A stretch of DNA of 64,000 nucleotides from Pseudomonas pudica. GTDB lineage: Bacteria > Pseudomonadota > Gammaproteobacteria > Pseudomonadales > Pseudomonadaceae. The notes under the pieces are model-generated. The model worked only from the letters and a program-made list of their open reading frames with translations. It made no database searches and was not told the DNA's origin. The position numbers were made by a program, and so were the translations under genes. The stretch covers positions 163,653 to 227,652 of the forward strand of contig NZ_JADLJS010000005.1 of NCBI RefSeq assembly GCF_015680405.1. Direction: 5' to 3'. Of this stretch, positions 17,791-26,570 are shown one piece after another (position 1 is the first letter of the stretch; the number at the start of each line of letters is the position of its first letter).

Positions 17791-18243
17791 ATGGCGCTGC
17801 CCGGACGTGCCGCGCGCCTGGCGCCGGTGGTGGACATGGCCGAAGAGGCCGAGCGCCAGGCCGCCCAGCGCCTTGGGCAGTTCCAGCAGCAGGTGGCTAC
17901 GGCCCAGGCCAAGCTGGCCGAGCTCGAGCGGTTTCGCGAGGATTACCAGCTGCAATGGATCAACCGTGGCGGGCAGGGGGTAAACGGTAGCTGGCTGGTC
18001 AATTACCAGCGCTTCCTCGGGCAGCTGGAAACGGCCATGACCCAGCAGCGCCAGAGCCTGGTCTGGCACCAGAACAACCTCAACAACGCGCGCGGCACAT
18101 GGCAGCAGGCCTATGCCCGTGTCGAAGGCTTGCGCAAGCTGGTGCAGCGCTACCAGGAGGAAGCTCGGCGGGCCGAAGACAAGCGTGAGCAGCGCTTGCT
18201 CGACGAGCTGTCACAACGCCTGCCGCGGCAGAATCACCTATAG
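17791..18243 (+). CDS. fliJ: Flagellar export protein FliJ
   Basis: Small coiled-coil stalk protein that sits in the FliI hexamer and escorts chaperones. The 150 residues are nearly all charged helix (VVDMAEEAERQAAQRLGQFQ to the C-terminal EEARRAEDKREQRLLDELSQ). The two antiparallel helices expected for FliJ are visible. It closes the fliEFGHIJ run and is followed by a REP pair. Confidence 0.92.
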   Translation: MALPGRAARLAPVVDMAEEAERQAAQRLGQFQQQVATAQAKLAELERFREDYQLQWINRGGQGVNGSWLVNYQRFLGQLETAMTQQRQSLVWHQNNLNNARGTWQQAYARVEGLRKLVQRYQEEARRAEDKREQRLLDELSQRLPRQNHL

Positions 18244-18249
18244 CCTGTA

Positions 18250-18311
18250 CTGGCCTCTTCGCGAATTAGCGGAGATCCTGTGGGAGCGGGTTTACCCGCG
18301 AAGAGGCCGGG
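18250..18311. repeat. REP pair after fliJ
   Basis: TGGCCTCTTCGCG and the inverted CGCGAAGAGGCCGGG flank a short spacer containing CCTGTGGGAGCGGGTTTACCCGC. The first unit is truncated. It starts six bases after the fliJ stop. Confidence 0.85.
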
Positions 18312-18398
18312 ACGGGCAGCCCCCATGCTTGCCACCCCCGCCATCGCCTGCTAAACTTGTAAGGAGTTGCATCCGCCATCATCGAAGGAATCGCTAGC

Positions 18399-18704
18399 AT
18401 GGCAGTCGAGACTGATTTTTCGCAGGACGGGAAAAAGCTGACGATAAAGATCAAGGGGCGCTTCGATTTCGGCAAGCACCAGGAATTTCGTGATGCCTAC
18501 GAACGCCAGCCCAGCCGGCCCGACTCGGTGGTCGTCGACCTGAAGGACACTACCTACCTCGACAGTTCCGCGCTCGGCATGCTGCTGTTGCTGCGTGACC
18601 ATGCGGGCGGCGATGAGTCGGATGTGCGTGTGGTGCATGCCAGCTCCGACGTGCGCAAGATCCTCGCCATCTCCAATTTCGAAAAACTCTTCGATATCAG
18701 TTGA
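18399..18704 (+). CDS. hsbA: STAS-domain anti-anti-sigma factor, HsbA type
   Basis: A 101-residue STAS protein. In P. aeruginosa HsbA binds the anti-sigma factor FlgM and so frees FliA, or when phosphorylated binds the cyclase HsbD. The phosphorylatable serine is conserved in position: DSSALG with Ser56/Ser57 after YLD. It starts a three-gene set hsbA-hsbR-hptB lying between fliJ and fliK, with an AAGGAG site in the upstream gap. The assignment rests on family match, Ser56 and neighbours; FlgM itself is not in this window. Confidence 0.85.
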   Translation: MAVETDFSQDGKKLTIKIKGRFDFGKHQEFRDAYERQPSRPDSVVVDLKDTTYLDSSALGMLLLLRDHAGGDESDVRVVHASSDVRKILAISNFEKLFDIS

Positions 18705-18712
18705 GCGCCGAT

Positions 18713-20404
18713 ATGCCGGCCGAACAGGCGTTGACCGTGCTGGTTGCCGAAGACGGTGCCGCCGACCGCCTGCTGCTGGCGCAGATCGTGCGCCGTCAGG
18801 GCCATCAGGTATTCACCGCGGAAAACGGCGAGCAGGCGGTGGCGCTGTTCATCGAGCGGCGCCCGCAACTGGTGCTGCTGGATGCGTTGATGCCGGTGAT
18901 GGATGGCTTCGAGGCGGCACGGCAGATCAAGGCGCTGGCGGGCGAAGCGCTGGTGCCGATCATTTTCCTGACTTCATTGAACGAGGAGGAAGGCTTGGTG
19001 CGCTGCCTGGAGGCCGGGGGTGACGACTTCATGGCCAAGCCCTACAGTGCGGTGATCCTCGGCGCCAAGATCCGCGCCATGGACCGCCTGCGACGGCTGC
19101 AGGCCACCGTGCTGGAGCAGCGCGACCAGATTGCCCGGCACCACCACCACCTGCTCAATGAGCAGCGGGTGGCCAAGGCAGTATTCGACAAGGTGGCCCA
19201 CTCCGGCTGCCTGGCCGCGCCCAACATTCGCTATCTGCAATCGCCCTATGCGCTGTTCAATGGCGACCTGATGCTGGCCGCGTTCACCCCGTCCGGCGAC
19301 ATGCGGGTGCTGCTCGGCGATTTCACCGGCCACGGCCTGCCGGCGGCGGTGGGCGCGATGCCGCTGGCCGAAGTGTTCTACGGCATGACTGCCAAGGGCT
19401 ACGGCATGGCGCAGATCCTGCGCGAGATGAACGCCAAGCTCAAACGTATCCTGCCGGTGGACATGTTCTGTTGTGCGCTGCTGCTCAACCTGAGCATGCA
19501 GCGCGGTTCGGTGGAAGTGTGGAACGGCGGCATGCCCGATGGTTATCGCCTGGCAGTGGACGGTCAAGTGCTGTCGGCGCTGACTTCGCGACACCTGCCG
19601 CTGGGTATACTGGATGCCGAGCGTTTCGATGACAGTACCGAAGTGTTGCCGCTGGCGCCGGGCGAGCGCCTGCTGTTGCTGTCGGACGGCGTGCTGGACA
19701 CCGCCGACGACCGGGAACGCCTGTTCGGTGTGCAGCGCCTGCTCAGGGTGCTGGCCGACAACCGTGACCCGGTGCGGTTGTTCGACGAAGTGATGCAGGC
19801 CCTGGAGCGCTTTGGCGGGCGTCCGCGCGATGACATCAGCCTGTGCGACATTCGTATGTTCAGCGCCGAGGAGCGGGTGCCGGCGCCGATGATCTACTCT
19901 GATAGCGGCCGCTCCAGCCCGCTGGACTGGTCGCTGGGGTTCGAGGTTCGTGGCCAGAGCCTCAAGCGCTTCAATCCGGTGCCGTACCTGGTGCAGTTGT
20001 TGCAAGAGATTCACGGCCTGCGCGCGCGTACCGGCAACCTGCACAGCGTGCTCAGCGAGCTGTATTCCAATGCCTTGGAGCACGGCGTACTGGGGCTGGA
20101 CTCGCAGCTCAAGTGTGATGTGCAGGGCTTTGCCGACTATTATCAGGAACGCGCCCGGCGCCTTGGAGTGCTGACCGACGGTTACGTGCGCATCGATTTC
20201 CAGGTTGAACCGCATGCCGGCGGTGGGCGTCTGATGATCGAGGTGCGTGACAGTGGTGCGGGGTTCGATGTGCAGCGGGTGTTGTCGCGGCCCTCGCTGG
20301 AGCAGGGGCTGAGCGGGCGTGGCCTGAACCTGGTGCGGCGGCTGGCCACCAGCGCGCACTGGAGTGAGGGCGGGCGTTGCGCGCATGTGGAGTTCGTCTG
20401 GTGA
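18713..20404 (+). CDS. hsbR: Response regulator with PP2C phosphatase and kinase domains, HsbR type
   Basis: Three-part regulator that phosphorylates or dephosphorylates HsbA under control of phosphotransfer from HptB. The receiver domain (1-125) has its Asp in LVLLDALMPVMDG and Lys in DDFMAKPYS. A SpoIIE/PP2C-type domain (about 170-380) shows metal-binding acidic residues in LLGDFTGHGLPAAVG and LLLSDGVLDT. A C-terminal anti-sigma-kinase-like HATPase domain has the N box SELYSNALEHGVLG and ends near GLSGRGLNLVRRL. ATG 18713 is preferred; a TTG at 18701 overlapping the hsbA stop is the alternative. Confidence 0.87.
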   Translation: MPAEQALTVLVAEDGAADRLLLAQIVRRQGHQVFTAENGEQAVALFIERRPQLVLLDALMPVMDGFEAARQIKALAGEALVPIIFLTSLNEEEGLVRCLEAGGDDFMAKPYSAVILGAKIRAMDRLRRLQATVLEQRDQIARHHHHLLNEQRVAKAVFDKVAHSGCLAAPNIRYLQSPYALFNGDLMLAAFTPSGDMRVLLGDFTGHGLPAAVGAMPLAEVFYGMTAKGYGMAQILREMNAKLKRILPVDMFCCALLLNLSMQRGSVEVWNGGMPDGYRLAVDGQVLSALTSRHLPLGILDAERFDDSTEVLPLAPGERLLLLSDGVLDTADDRERLFGVQRLLRVLADNRDPVRLFDEVMQALERFGGRPRDDISLCDIRMFSAEERVPAPMIYSDSGRSSPLDWSLGFEVRGQSLKRFNPVPYLVQLLQEIHGLRARTGNLHSVLSELYSNALEHGVLGLDSQLKCDVQGFADYYQERARRLGVLTDGYVRIDFQVEPHAGGGRLMIEVRDSGAGFDVQRVLSRPSLEQGLSGRGLNLVRRLATSAHWSEGGRCAHVEFVW

Positions 20405-20452
20405 GCCACGGGTTGGCTCGGGCATAATCTGGCTTGATCAAGGAGTGAACAA

Positions 20453-20800
20453 GTGACTGACTTGCATATTGACCACAAGGTACTCAGTGACCTGCGTGCG
20501 GTCATGGAAGATGGCTACCTGCAGTTGGTGCAGACTTTTCTCGACGATTCCGAACGGCGCCTGGGCCAGCTGCACGCGGCCAAAAGTGCCGAAGAGCTCG
20601 GTTCCGCAGCCCACAGTTTCAAGGGCAGCAGCAGCAACATGGGCGCGTTTGCGTTGGCCAGCTTGTGCCAGCAACTGGAGGAGCGTGCAAGGCAGCGTCC
20701 TTTGTATGGCATCGAGGACCTGATCAACCGCATCGACCACGAATTCATCGAGGTGCAGCGCTTCTACCAAAGTGAGCAGCAACGCATTTTGGCGGGTTGA
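20453..20800 (+). CDS. hptB: Histidine phosphotransfer protein HptB
   Basis: A free-standing Hpt domain of 115 residues that relays phosphate from hybrid sensor kinases to HsbR. The phospho-accepting His54 lies in AAHSFKGSSSNMGA, the classic HxxKG motif. It begins with GTG at 20453 behind a clear AAGGAG site (20440-20445). Together with hsbA and hsbR it forms the signalling module that in P. aeruginosa links stress input to motility and biofilm. The fliK sigma-54 promoter begins ten bases after its stop. Confidence 0.88.
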   Translation: MTDLHIDHKVLSDLRAVMEDGYLQLVQTFLDDSERRLGQLHAAKSAEELGSAAHSFKGSSSNMGAFALASLCQQLEERARQRPLYGIEDLINRIDHEFIEVQRFYQSEQQRILAG

Positions 20801-20809
20801 TACAAGACT

Positions 20810-20825
20810 TGGCGCGAGTCTTGCC
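20810..20825 (+). promoter_or_regulatory. Sigma-54 promoter of fliK
   Basis: TGGCGCGAGTCTTGCC matches the -24/-12 consensus with GG-N10-GC spacing. It lies 47 bases upstream of the fliK start. Confidence 0.82.
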
Positions 20826-20872
20826 TGTCTCTGGCTGGATGTTTTTTTTGTTTCTGGCGCGGAGACCGCTCG

Positions 20873-22141
20873 ATGCCTGTCGCACCCAACCCATTGTTGC
20901 AAGGCAACGCCATTGCCAACACCTCGCGCTCGGCCCCCGTACAGGCCGACAAGCCGCTGCAGGCGCCGGGCGACAAGGGCGACGGCTTCGGCCAGGTAAT
21001 GGCCAGGCAGGGTCGAGACAAGGCTGCCGGGCAGGACGACAAGGTCGCCCAGACCAAGCCCAAGGACAAGCCCGAGGCGGCACAGGGCGGCAAGAAAGAC
21101 CCTGCCGACAAACCCGCGGTTGCCGATGACGGCAAACAATTGCCAGCCGACGACCAGGCCCAGGCCGACACCGGCTTGCGCGATGCCAGCCTGGTGGCCG
21201 GCCAGGTAACCGACGCCCAGCCTGGCGCACAACTGATCCAGGCCCAGGCCGAAGCGGTGGCGCCGGTGTTGCAGGCCGCCACGGCGCAGGCGCAGGTCAC
21301 CGCCGAGCTGCCCGAGGAGCCGCTCGCCGAGGAAGCCTTCGACCCTGACTCCGACCCTTTGGCCAACCTGCCTACCCTGCGCCTGGCGCTGGAACAAAGC
21401 GCCCAGGCCAAGGGGGCGACGTCGGCGCATGCCTTGGACCCTTCGCAAGCTCAGGGCGAAGAGGGGCAGATGGCCGTCAATACCTTGGCGAATCTGGTCG
21501 AGAATGCCGAGGGTGAAACGGGCGAGCCTGGCGACAAGGCCTTTGCTGGCTTGCTCGAAGATGGCCTGAAAGACACCAAGAGCGCTGGCAGCGATACACG
21601 CGTAGACGATTTCGCCAACCGCCTGGCCAACCTGACCCAGGCTGCCACGGCCAAGACCGCCAATGCCGTGCCGGCCAATGCCAGCCCATTGCACCAACCG
21701 TTGCCGATGAATCAGAACGCCTGGGCCGAGGGCCTGGTCAACCGGGTCATGTACCTGTCCAGCCAGAACCTCAAATCGGCGGATATCCAGCTGGAGCCGG
21801 CGGAACTGGGCCGCCTGGACATTCGCGTCAATGTTGCGACGGACCAGTCGACCCAGGTCACCTTCATCAGCGGCCACGCCGGCGTGCGTGACGCCCTCGA
21901 CAGCCAGGTGCACCGCCTGCGCGAGTTGTTCGCCCAGCAGGGGCTGGCACAGCCGGACGTCAACGTGGCCGACCAGTCGCGCGGGCAGCAGCAACAGCAG
22001 CAGGGGCAGGCACAGGGCAGCAACCTGTCCGGGGTGGCGGCGCGCCGGGCCGAGCAGGGTGGGGCAGAGGCAGTCGATAGCGCAAGGCCTGTGGAGCAGC
22101 AGGTGGTTGTTGGCGACAGTGCGGTCGATTATTACGCCTGA
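20873..22141 (+). CDS. fliK: Flagellar hook-length control protein FliK
   Basis: Secreted molecular ruler that measures hook length and flips FlhB specificity. The long N-terminal region (about 1-280) is rich in Ala, Gln, Asp and Lys and low in complexity, as usual. The conserved C-terminal FliK domain is at about 300-370 (SADIQLEPAELGRLDIRVNV, GVRDALDSQVHRLRELFAQQ). Length is 422 residues. ATG 20873 follows GGAG (20861-20864). A second FliK-like gene lies at 54650-56206 in this window. Confidence 0.93.
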   Translation: MPVAPNPLLQGNAIANTSRSAPVQADKPLQAPGDKGDGFGQVMARQGRDKAAGQDDKVAQTKPKDKPEAAQGGKKDPADKPAVADDGKQLPADDQAQADTGLRDASLVAGQVTDAQPGAQLIQAQAEAVAPVLQAATAQAQVTAELPEEPLAEEAFDPDSDPLANLPTLRLALEQSAQAKGATSAHALDPSQAQGEEGQMAVNTLANLVENAEGETGEPGDKAFAGLLEDGLKDTKSAGSDTRVDDFANRLANLTQAATAKTANAVPANASPLHQPLPMNQNAWAEGLVNRVMYLSSQNLKSADIQLEPAELGRLDIRVNVATDQSTQVTFISGHAGVRDALDSQVHRLRELFAQQGLAQPDVNVADQSRGQQQQQQGQAQGSNLSGVAARRAEQGGAEAVDSARPVEQQVVVGDSAVDYYA

Positions 22142-22156
22142 TAACCGTTAGCCTGA

Positions 22157-22190
22157 GCCGGCCTCTTCGCGGGCGTGCCCGCGAAGAAGG
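22157..22190. repeat. Single REP element between fliK and fliL
   Basis: AGCCGGCCTCTTCGCGGGC followed by GTGCCCGCGAAG forms the compact REP hairpin. It starts 16 bases after the fliK stop and may serve as its transcript end. The CTCCCACAGG tail found in most copies is missing here. Confidence 0.8.
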
Positions 22191-22231
22191 CAGCACCGCA
22201 AAACCTGCTGGAACCCATCCTCTGCGAAATC

Positions 22232-22247
22232 TGGCATAACACTTGCT
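22232..22247 (+). promoter_or_regulatory. Sigma-54 promoter of the fliLMNOPQR-flhB operon
   Basis: TGGCATAACACTTGCT fits the -24/-12 consensus with GG-N10-GC spacing. It lies 50 bases upstream of the fliL start. Confidence 0.85.
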
Positions 22248-22297
22248 CAAGCCAAGCCATCCTCCCTTGAACCCCCGATGGACGACGGATTATTGGC

Positions 22298-22795
22298 ATG
22301 GCGAAGAGCGAAGCAGTCAAAGACCCCGCCACTAAAGGCAAACTCAAGCTGATCCTGCTGGCAGTCGTCGGCCTGTTGCTGGCGATCGGCCTTTCGGTGG
22401 GCGCTACCTGGTTCATCATGCACAAGAGCGAGCCGGCCCCGGCCGCCGATCCTGCAGCCAGCAACGTCAAGCCAGCGGCCATCTACGAAGCGCTGGCCCC
22501 GGCCTTCGTGGTCAATTTCAACCAGAACGGCCGCCAGCGCTACATGCAGGTGAGCATCACCCTGCAAGCGCGCAGCCAGGCTGACTTGGATGCGCTCAAG
22601 GTGCACATGCCGGTGATCCGCAACAACCTGGTGATGATGTTCTCCGGGCAAGGCTTCGACACCCTGGCCGGCAGCCCGGTGGGGCAGGAAATGTTGCGCC
22701 AGAAGGCCACCGCAGTGGTTCAGGAAGTGGCGCAGAAGGAAGTCGGCAAGCCGGTCGTCGACCAGTTGCTGTTCACCAATTTCGTATTGCAGTAG
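22298..22795 (+). CDS. fliL: Flagellar basal body-associated protein FliL
   Basis: Single-pass inner-membrane protein that supports stator function. The 165 residues contain a transmembrane segment at about 14-36 (LKLILLAVVGLLLAIGLSVG) and a periplasmic SPFH-like domain (YEALAPAFVVNFNQNGRQRY onward). It is the first gene of a tightly spaced operon running to flhB; fliM follows after 9 bases. Confidence 0.94.
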   Translation: MAKSEAVKDPATKGKLKLILLAVVGLLLAIGLSVGATWFIMHKSEPAPAADPAASNVKPAAIYEALAPAFVVNFNQNGRQRYMQVSITLQARSQADLDALKVHMPVIRNNLVMMFSGQGFDTLAGSPVGQEMLRQKATAVVQEVAQKEVGKPVVDQLLFTNFVLQ

Positions 22796-22804
22796 GAGTC
22801 CGCA

Positions 22805-23773
22805 ATGGCCGTACAGGACCTGCTGTCCCAGGATGAAATCGATGCCCTGTTGCATGGCGTCGACGACGGGCTGGTGCAGACCGAGAGTGCATCCGAGCCT
22901 GGCAGCATCAAAAGCTACGACCTGACCAGTCAGGACCGTATCGTGCGGGGTCGCATGCCGACCCTGGAAATGATCAACGAGCGTTTCGCCCGTTACACCC
23001 GTATCAGCATGTTCAACCTGCTGCGCCGCTCCGCCGACGTGGCGGTGGGTGGCGTGCAGGTGATGAAGTTCGGCGAATACGTGCACTCGCTGTACGTGCC
23101 GACCAGCCTCAACCTGGTCAAGATCAAGCCGCTGCGCGGTACCTCGCTGTTCATCCTCGACGCCAAGCTGGTGTTCAAGCTGGTGGACAACTTCTTCGGC
23201 GGCGACGGCCGCCACGCCAAGATCGAAGGCCGCGAGTTCACCCCCACCGAGTTGCGCGTGGTGCGCATGGTGCTGGACCAGTGTTTCGTCGACCTCAAGG
23301 AAGCCTGGCAGGCAATCATGCCGGTCACCTTCGAGTACATGAACTCCGAGGTAAACCCGGCCATGGCCAACATTGTCGGCCCCAGCGAGGCAGTGGTGGT
23401 ATCCACCTTCCACATCGAGCTGGACGGCGGTGGCGGCGACCTGCATGTGACCATGCCGTACTCGATGATCGAGCCGGTGCGGGAAATGCTGGATGCTGGT
23501 TTCCAGTCCGACCTGGACGACCAGGACGAGCGCTGGGTCAAGGCCCTGCGCGAGGACGTGCTGGACGTTGCCGTGCCGCTGACCGCCACGGTTGCCCGGC
23601 GCCAGCTGAAGCTGCGCGACATCCTGCACATGCAGCCCGGCGATGTGATCCCGGTGGAACTGCCCGAGCACCTGGTGCTGCGCGCCAACGGCGTGCCGTC
23701 GTTCAAGGCGCGCCTGGGTTCGCACAAGGGCAACCTGGCGCTGCAGATCATCGACCCGATCGAACGCCGCTGA
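22805..23773 (+). CDS. fliM: Flagellar motor switch protein FliM
   Basis: C-ring component that binds phospho-CheY and sets rotation direction. The N-terminal CheY-binding peptide is conserved (LLSQDEIDALLHG). The middle CheC-like domain follows (GGVQVMKFGEYVHSL, then DNFFGGDGRHAKIEGREFTP). The C-terminal FliN-like domain is at about 250-320 (TATVARRQLKLRDILHMQPG). Length is 322 residues, standard. Confidence 0.97.
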   Translation: MAVQDLLSQDEIDALLHGVDDGLVQTESASEPGSIKSYDLTSQDRIVRGRMPTLEMINERFARYTRISMFNLLRRSADVAVGGVQVMKFGEYVHSLYVPTSLNLVKIKPLRGTSLFILDAKLVFKLVDNFFGGDGRHAKIEGREFTPTELRVVRMVLDQCFVDLKEAWQAIMPVTFEYMNSEVNPAMANIVGPSEAVVVSTFHIELDGGGGDLHVTMPYSMIEPVREMLDAGFQSDLDDQDERWVKALREDVLDVAVPLTATVARRQLKLRDILHMQPGDVIPVELPEHLVLRANGVPSFKARLGSHKGNLALQIIDPIERR

Positions 23774-23820
23774 CGGCGTGCCGGTCGCTCATAACGAATT
23801 GAATGCCTGTCGAGGAAACC

Positions 23821-24291
23821 ATGGCTAACGAAAACGAGATCACCTCTGCAGAGGACCAGGCGCTGGCCGATGAATGGGCTGCGGCACTGGAAGAAACCGG
23901 TGCTGCCGGCCAGGCAGATATCGATGCACTCCTGGGTGGCGACACCGGTAGCAGCACTGGCGGCGCGGGCCGCCTGCCGATGGAGGAGTTCGCCAGCTCG
24001 CCGAAGCCGAGCGAAAACGTCAGCCTCGAAGGCCCTAACCTGGACGTGATCCTGGATATCCCGGTGAACATTTCCATGGAAGTGGGCAGCACCGAGATCA
24101 ACATCCGCAACCTGCTGCAGCTCAACCAGGGCTCGGTGATCGAACTCGACCGCCTGGCCGGCGAGCCGCTCGACGTGCTGGTCAACGGCACGCTGATCGC
24201 CCATGGCGAAGTGGTGGTGGTCAACGAGAAGTTCGGCATCCGCCTGACCGACGTGATCAGCCCCAGCGAACGTATCAAGAAGCTGCGCTGA
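23821..24291 (+). CDS. fliN: Flagellar motor switch protein FliN
   Basis: C-ring protein that partners FliM and binds FliH at the export gate. A low-complexity acidic N-terminus (about 1-65) precedes the SpoA domain (LDVILDIPVNISMEVGSTEI, IELDRLAGEPLDVLVNGTLI). Length is 156 residues. ATG 23821 is chosen behind GAGGAAACC; an upstream in-frame ATG at 23803 lacks a ribosome site. Confidence 0.96.
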   Translation: MANENEITSAEDQALADEWAAALEETGAAGQADIDALLGGDTGSSTGGAGRLPMEEFASSPKPSENVSLEGPNLDVILDIPVNISMEVGSTEINIRNLLQLNQGSVIELDRLAGEPLDVLVNGTLIAHGEVVVVNEKFGIRLTDVISPSERIKKLR

Positions 24292-24303
24292 GTGAAGGGC
24301 ACG

Positions 24304-24738
24304 ATGCGCGCCATCGCGGCGGTCGCCGCGCTGCTCGCCAGCCAGGCCTGCCTGGCCGCGGCCACACCGGCGGCAACCCCGGCAACCGCGCCTGGCAGCC
24401 TCGGTGGGCAGCTGGCGCAGATGGTCTTCGGCCTGCTGTTGGTGGTCGGCCTGATCTTCTTCCTGGCCTGGTTGCTGCGGCGCATGCAAAGCACGGCGGT
24501 GAAGGGCGGGCAGGTGATCGAGATCGTCGGCAGCCGGGCCATTGGCCCGCGTGACCGCCTGCTGCTGGTGCAGGTGGGCAAGGAGCAGATCCTGATCGGC
24601 CATACCCCCGGCAGCATCGAGACCCTGCATGTGCTGGCCGAACCCGTGGAAGTGCCGGAAAACGCCCGCCAGGCGACGCCGGAGTTTGCCCAGCGGCTGA
24701 TGGAGCTGATGGGCAAGGACCCTAAGGACAAGAAGTGA
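24304..24738 (+). CDS. fliO: Flagellar biosynthesis protein FliO
   Basis: Inner-membrane protein that helps assemble the FliP ring of the export gate. It has a signal-like N-terminus ([18 protein letters not shown]), an Ala/Pro-rich stretch, one transmembrane segment ([19 protein letters not shown]) and a cytoplasmic domain ([19 protein letters not shown]). ATG 24304 sits behind AAGGG; a GTG at 24292 immediately after the fliN stop is the alternative start. The end overlaps fliP. Confidence 0.9.
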   Translation: MRAIAAVAALLASQACLAAATPAATPATAPGSLGGQLAQMVFGLLLVVGLIFFLAWLLRRMQSTAVKGGQVIEIVGSRAIGPRDRLLLVQVGKEQILIGHTPGSIETLHVLAEPVEVPENARQATPEFAQRLMELMGKDPKDKK

Positions 24739-25493
24739 TGAGTGGCGCGCTGCGTGTGTTGTTGACTCTGGCGCTGCTGCTGGCTGCGCCGCTGGCCCTG
24801 GGGGCCGACCCGCTGTCGATCCCGGCCATTACCCTGTCCAATACCGCGGACGGGCAGCAGGAATATTCGGTCAGCCTGCAGATCCTGCTGATCATGACGG
24901 CGCTCAGCTTCATCCCGGCGTTCGTCATCCTGATGACCAGCTTCACCCGCATCATCATCGTGTTCTCGATCCTGCGGCAGGCCCTGGGCCTGCAGCAGAC
25001 GCCGTCGAACCAGCTGCTGACCGGCATGGCGCTGTTCCTGACCATGTTCATCATGGCGCCGGTGTTCGACCGGGTGAACCAGGACGCGCTGCAGCCGTAC
25101 CTGAAAGAGCAGATGACCGCCCAGCAGGCCATCGACAAGGCCCAGGGGCCGCTCAAGGACTTCATGCTGGCACAAACCCGGCAAAGCGACCTCGACTTGT
25201 TCATGCGCCTGTCCAAGCGTACCGACATCGCCGGCCCGGACCAGGTGCCGCTGACGATCCTGGTGCCGGCGTTCGTCACCTCCGAGCTGAAGACCGCGTT
25301 CCAGATCGGTTTCATGATCTTCATCCCGTTCCTGATCATCGACATGGTGGTGGCCAGTGTGCTGATGGCAATGGGCATGATGATGCTGTCGCCGCTGATC
25401 ATTTCGCTGCCGTTCAAGATCATGCTGTTCGTGCTGGTCGATGGCTGGGCCCTGATCATGGGTACCCTGGCCAGCAGTTTCGGCGGCGTCTGA
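24738..25493 (+). CDS. fliP: Flagellar export gate protein FliP
   Basis: Core subunit of the FliPQR export gate. It has a cleavable signal peptide ([22 protein letters not shown]) and four transmembrane segments, with the family motifs [20 protein letters not shown] and [20 protein letters not shown]. Length is 251 residues. ATG 24738 overlaps the fliO stop (ATGA); a GTG three bases earlier is less likely. Confidence 0.97.
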   Translation: MSGALRVLLTLALLLAAPLALGADPLSIPAITLSNTADGQQEYSVSLQILLIMTALSFIPAFVILMTSFTRIIIVFSILRQALGLQQTPSNQLLTGMALFLTMFIMAPVFDRVNQDALQPYLKEQMTAQQAIDKAQGPLKDFMLAQTRQSDLDLFMRLSKRTDIAGPDQVPLTILVPAFVTSELKTAFQIGFMIFIPFLIIDMVVASVLMAMGMMMLSPLIISLPFKIMLFVLVDGWALIMGTLASSFGGV

Positions 25494-25514
25494 CGCCGTC
25501 AAGGAGAGCCGCCG

Positions 25515-25784
25515 ATGACACCTGAAGTCGCAGTCGACCTGTTCCGTGATGCCCTGTGGCTGACCACCCTGATGGTCGCCATACTGGTAGTGCCCAGCCT
25601 GCTGGTGGGCCTGGTGGTGGCGATGTTCCAGGCCGCCACGCAGATCAACGAACAGACCCTGAGCTTTCTGCCGCGCCTGCTGGTGATGCTGATCACGCTG
25701 ATCGTCGCCGGGCCGTGGCTGGTGCAGAAGTTCATGGAGTACTTCACCAGCCTCTACACCAGCATCCCGCAGCTGATCGGTTGA
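25515..25784 (+). CDS. fliQ: Flagellar export gate protein FliQ
   Basis: A small gate subunit of 89 residues with two transmembrane helices (ALWLTTLMVAILVVPSLLVG and MLITLIVAGPWLVQKFMEYF). The connecting loop shows the family motif FQAATQINEQTLSFLPRL. It starts 21 bases after fliP behind AAGGAGAG. Confidence 0.96.
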   Translation: MTPEVAVDLFRDALWLTTLMVAILVVPSLLVGLVVAMFQAATQINEQTLSFLPRLLVMLITLIVAGPWLVQKFMEYFTSLYTSIPQLIG

Positions 25785-25791
25785 CGTCCCG

Positions 25792-26568
25792 ATGCTGGAG
25801 CTGACCGACACGCAGATCGGCACCTGGGTCGCCACCTTCATCCTGCCGTTGTTCCGGGTGACGGCGGTGCTGATGACCATGCCCATCTTCGGTACCCGCA
25901 TGCTGCCTGCGCGGGTGCGCCTGTACGTGGCGGTGGCCATCACCGTGGTGATCGTCCCGGCCCTGCCGCCCCTGCCCGAGTTCGACCCGTTGAGCCTGCG
26001 CGGCCTGCTGCTGTGTGCCGAACAGGTCATCGTCGGGGCCTTGTTCGGGTTGTCGTTGCAGTTGTTGTTCCAGGCTTTCGTGATCGCTGGCCAGATCGTC
26101 GCGGTGCAGATGGGCATGGCCTTCGCGTCGATGGTCGACCCGGCCAACGGCGTCAACGTTGCGGTGATCAGCCAGTTCATGACCATGCTGGTGAGCGTGC
26201 TGTTCCTGCTGATGAACGGTCATCTGGTGGCGTTCGAGGTGCTGACCGAAAGCTTCACCACCTTGCCGGTGGGCAATGCGCTGGTAGTCAATCAGTTCTG
26301 GGAGATGGCGGGGCGCCTGGGCTGGGTGTTCGGCGCCGGCCTGCTGCTGATCCTGCCGGCTATCGCCGCGCTGCTGGTGGTGAACATCGCCTTTGGCGTG
26401 ATGACGCGTGCCGCGCCGCAGTTGAACATTTTCTCCATCGGTTTTCCGCTTACCCTGGTCATGGGCATGTTCATTTTCTGGGTCGGCCTGGCCGACATAC
26501 TTTCCCATTACCAGGCATTGGCCAGCGAAGCGCTGCAATGGCTGCGTGAACTGGCGAGGGCGCGCTGA
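25792..26568 (+). CDS. fliR: Flagellar export gate protein FliR
   Basis: The third export gate subunit, 258 residues with about six transmembrane segments. Family motifs include PLFRVTAVLMTMPIFGTRML, and the conserved GQIVAVQMGMAFASMVDP followed by NAVISQF-type sequence. It starts 7 bases after fliQ and ends 2 bases before flhB, so these three genes are surely one operon. Confidence 0.96.
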   Translation: MLELTDTQIGTWVATFILPLFRVTAVLMTMPIFGTRMLPARVRLYVAVAITVVIVPALPPLPEFDPLSLRGLLLCAEQVIVGALFGLSLQLLFQAFVIAGQIVAVQMGMAFASMVDPANGVNVAVISQFMTMLVSVLFLLMNGHLVAFEVLTESFTTLPVGNALVVNQFWEMAGRLGWVFGAGLLLILPAIAALLVVNIAFGVMTRAAPQLNIFSIGFPLTLVMGMFIFWVGLADILSHYQALASEALQWLRELARAR

Positions 26569-26570
26569 GC

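Noticed and set aside
18313..18328. Possible sigma-54 site before hsbA
   Set aside because: Spacing fits, but both half-sites are poor (GGGCAGC, ATGCT) and it abuts a REP unit.
23748..26186. 812-codon open frame on the minus strand
   Set aside because: Antisense to fliN-fliR and of His/Gln-rich shadow composition.
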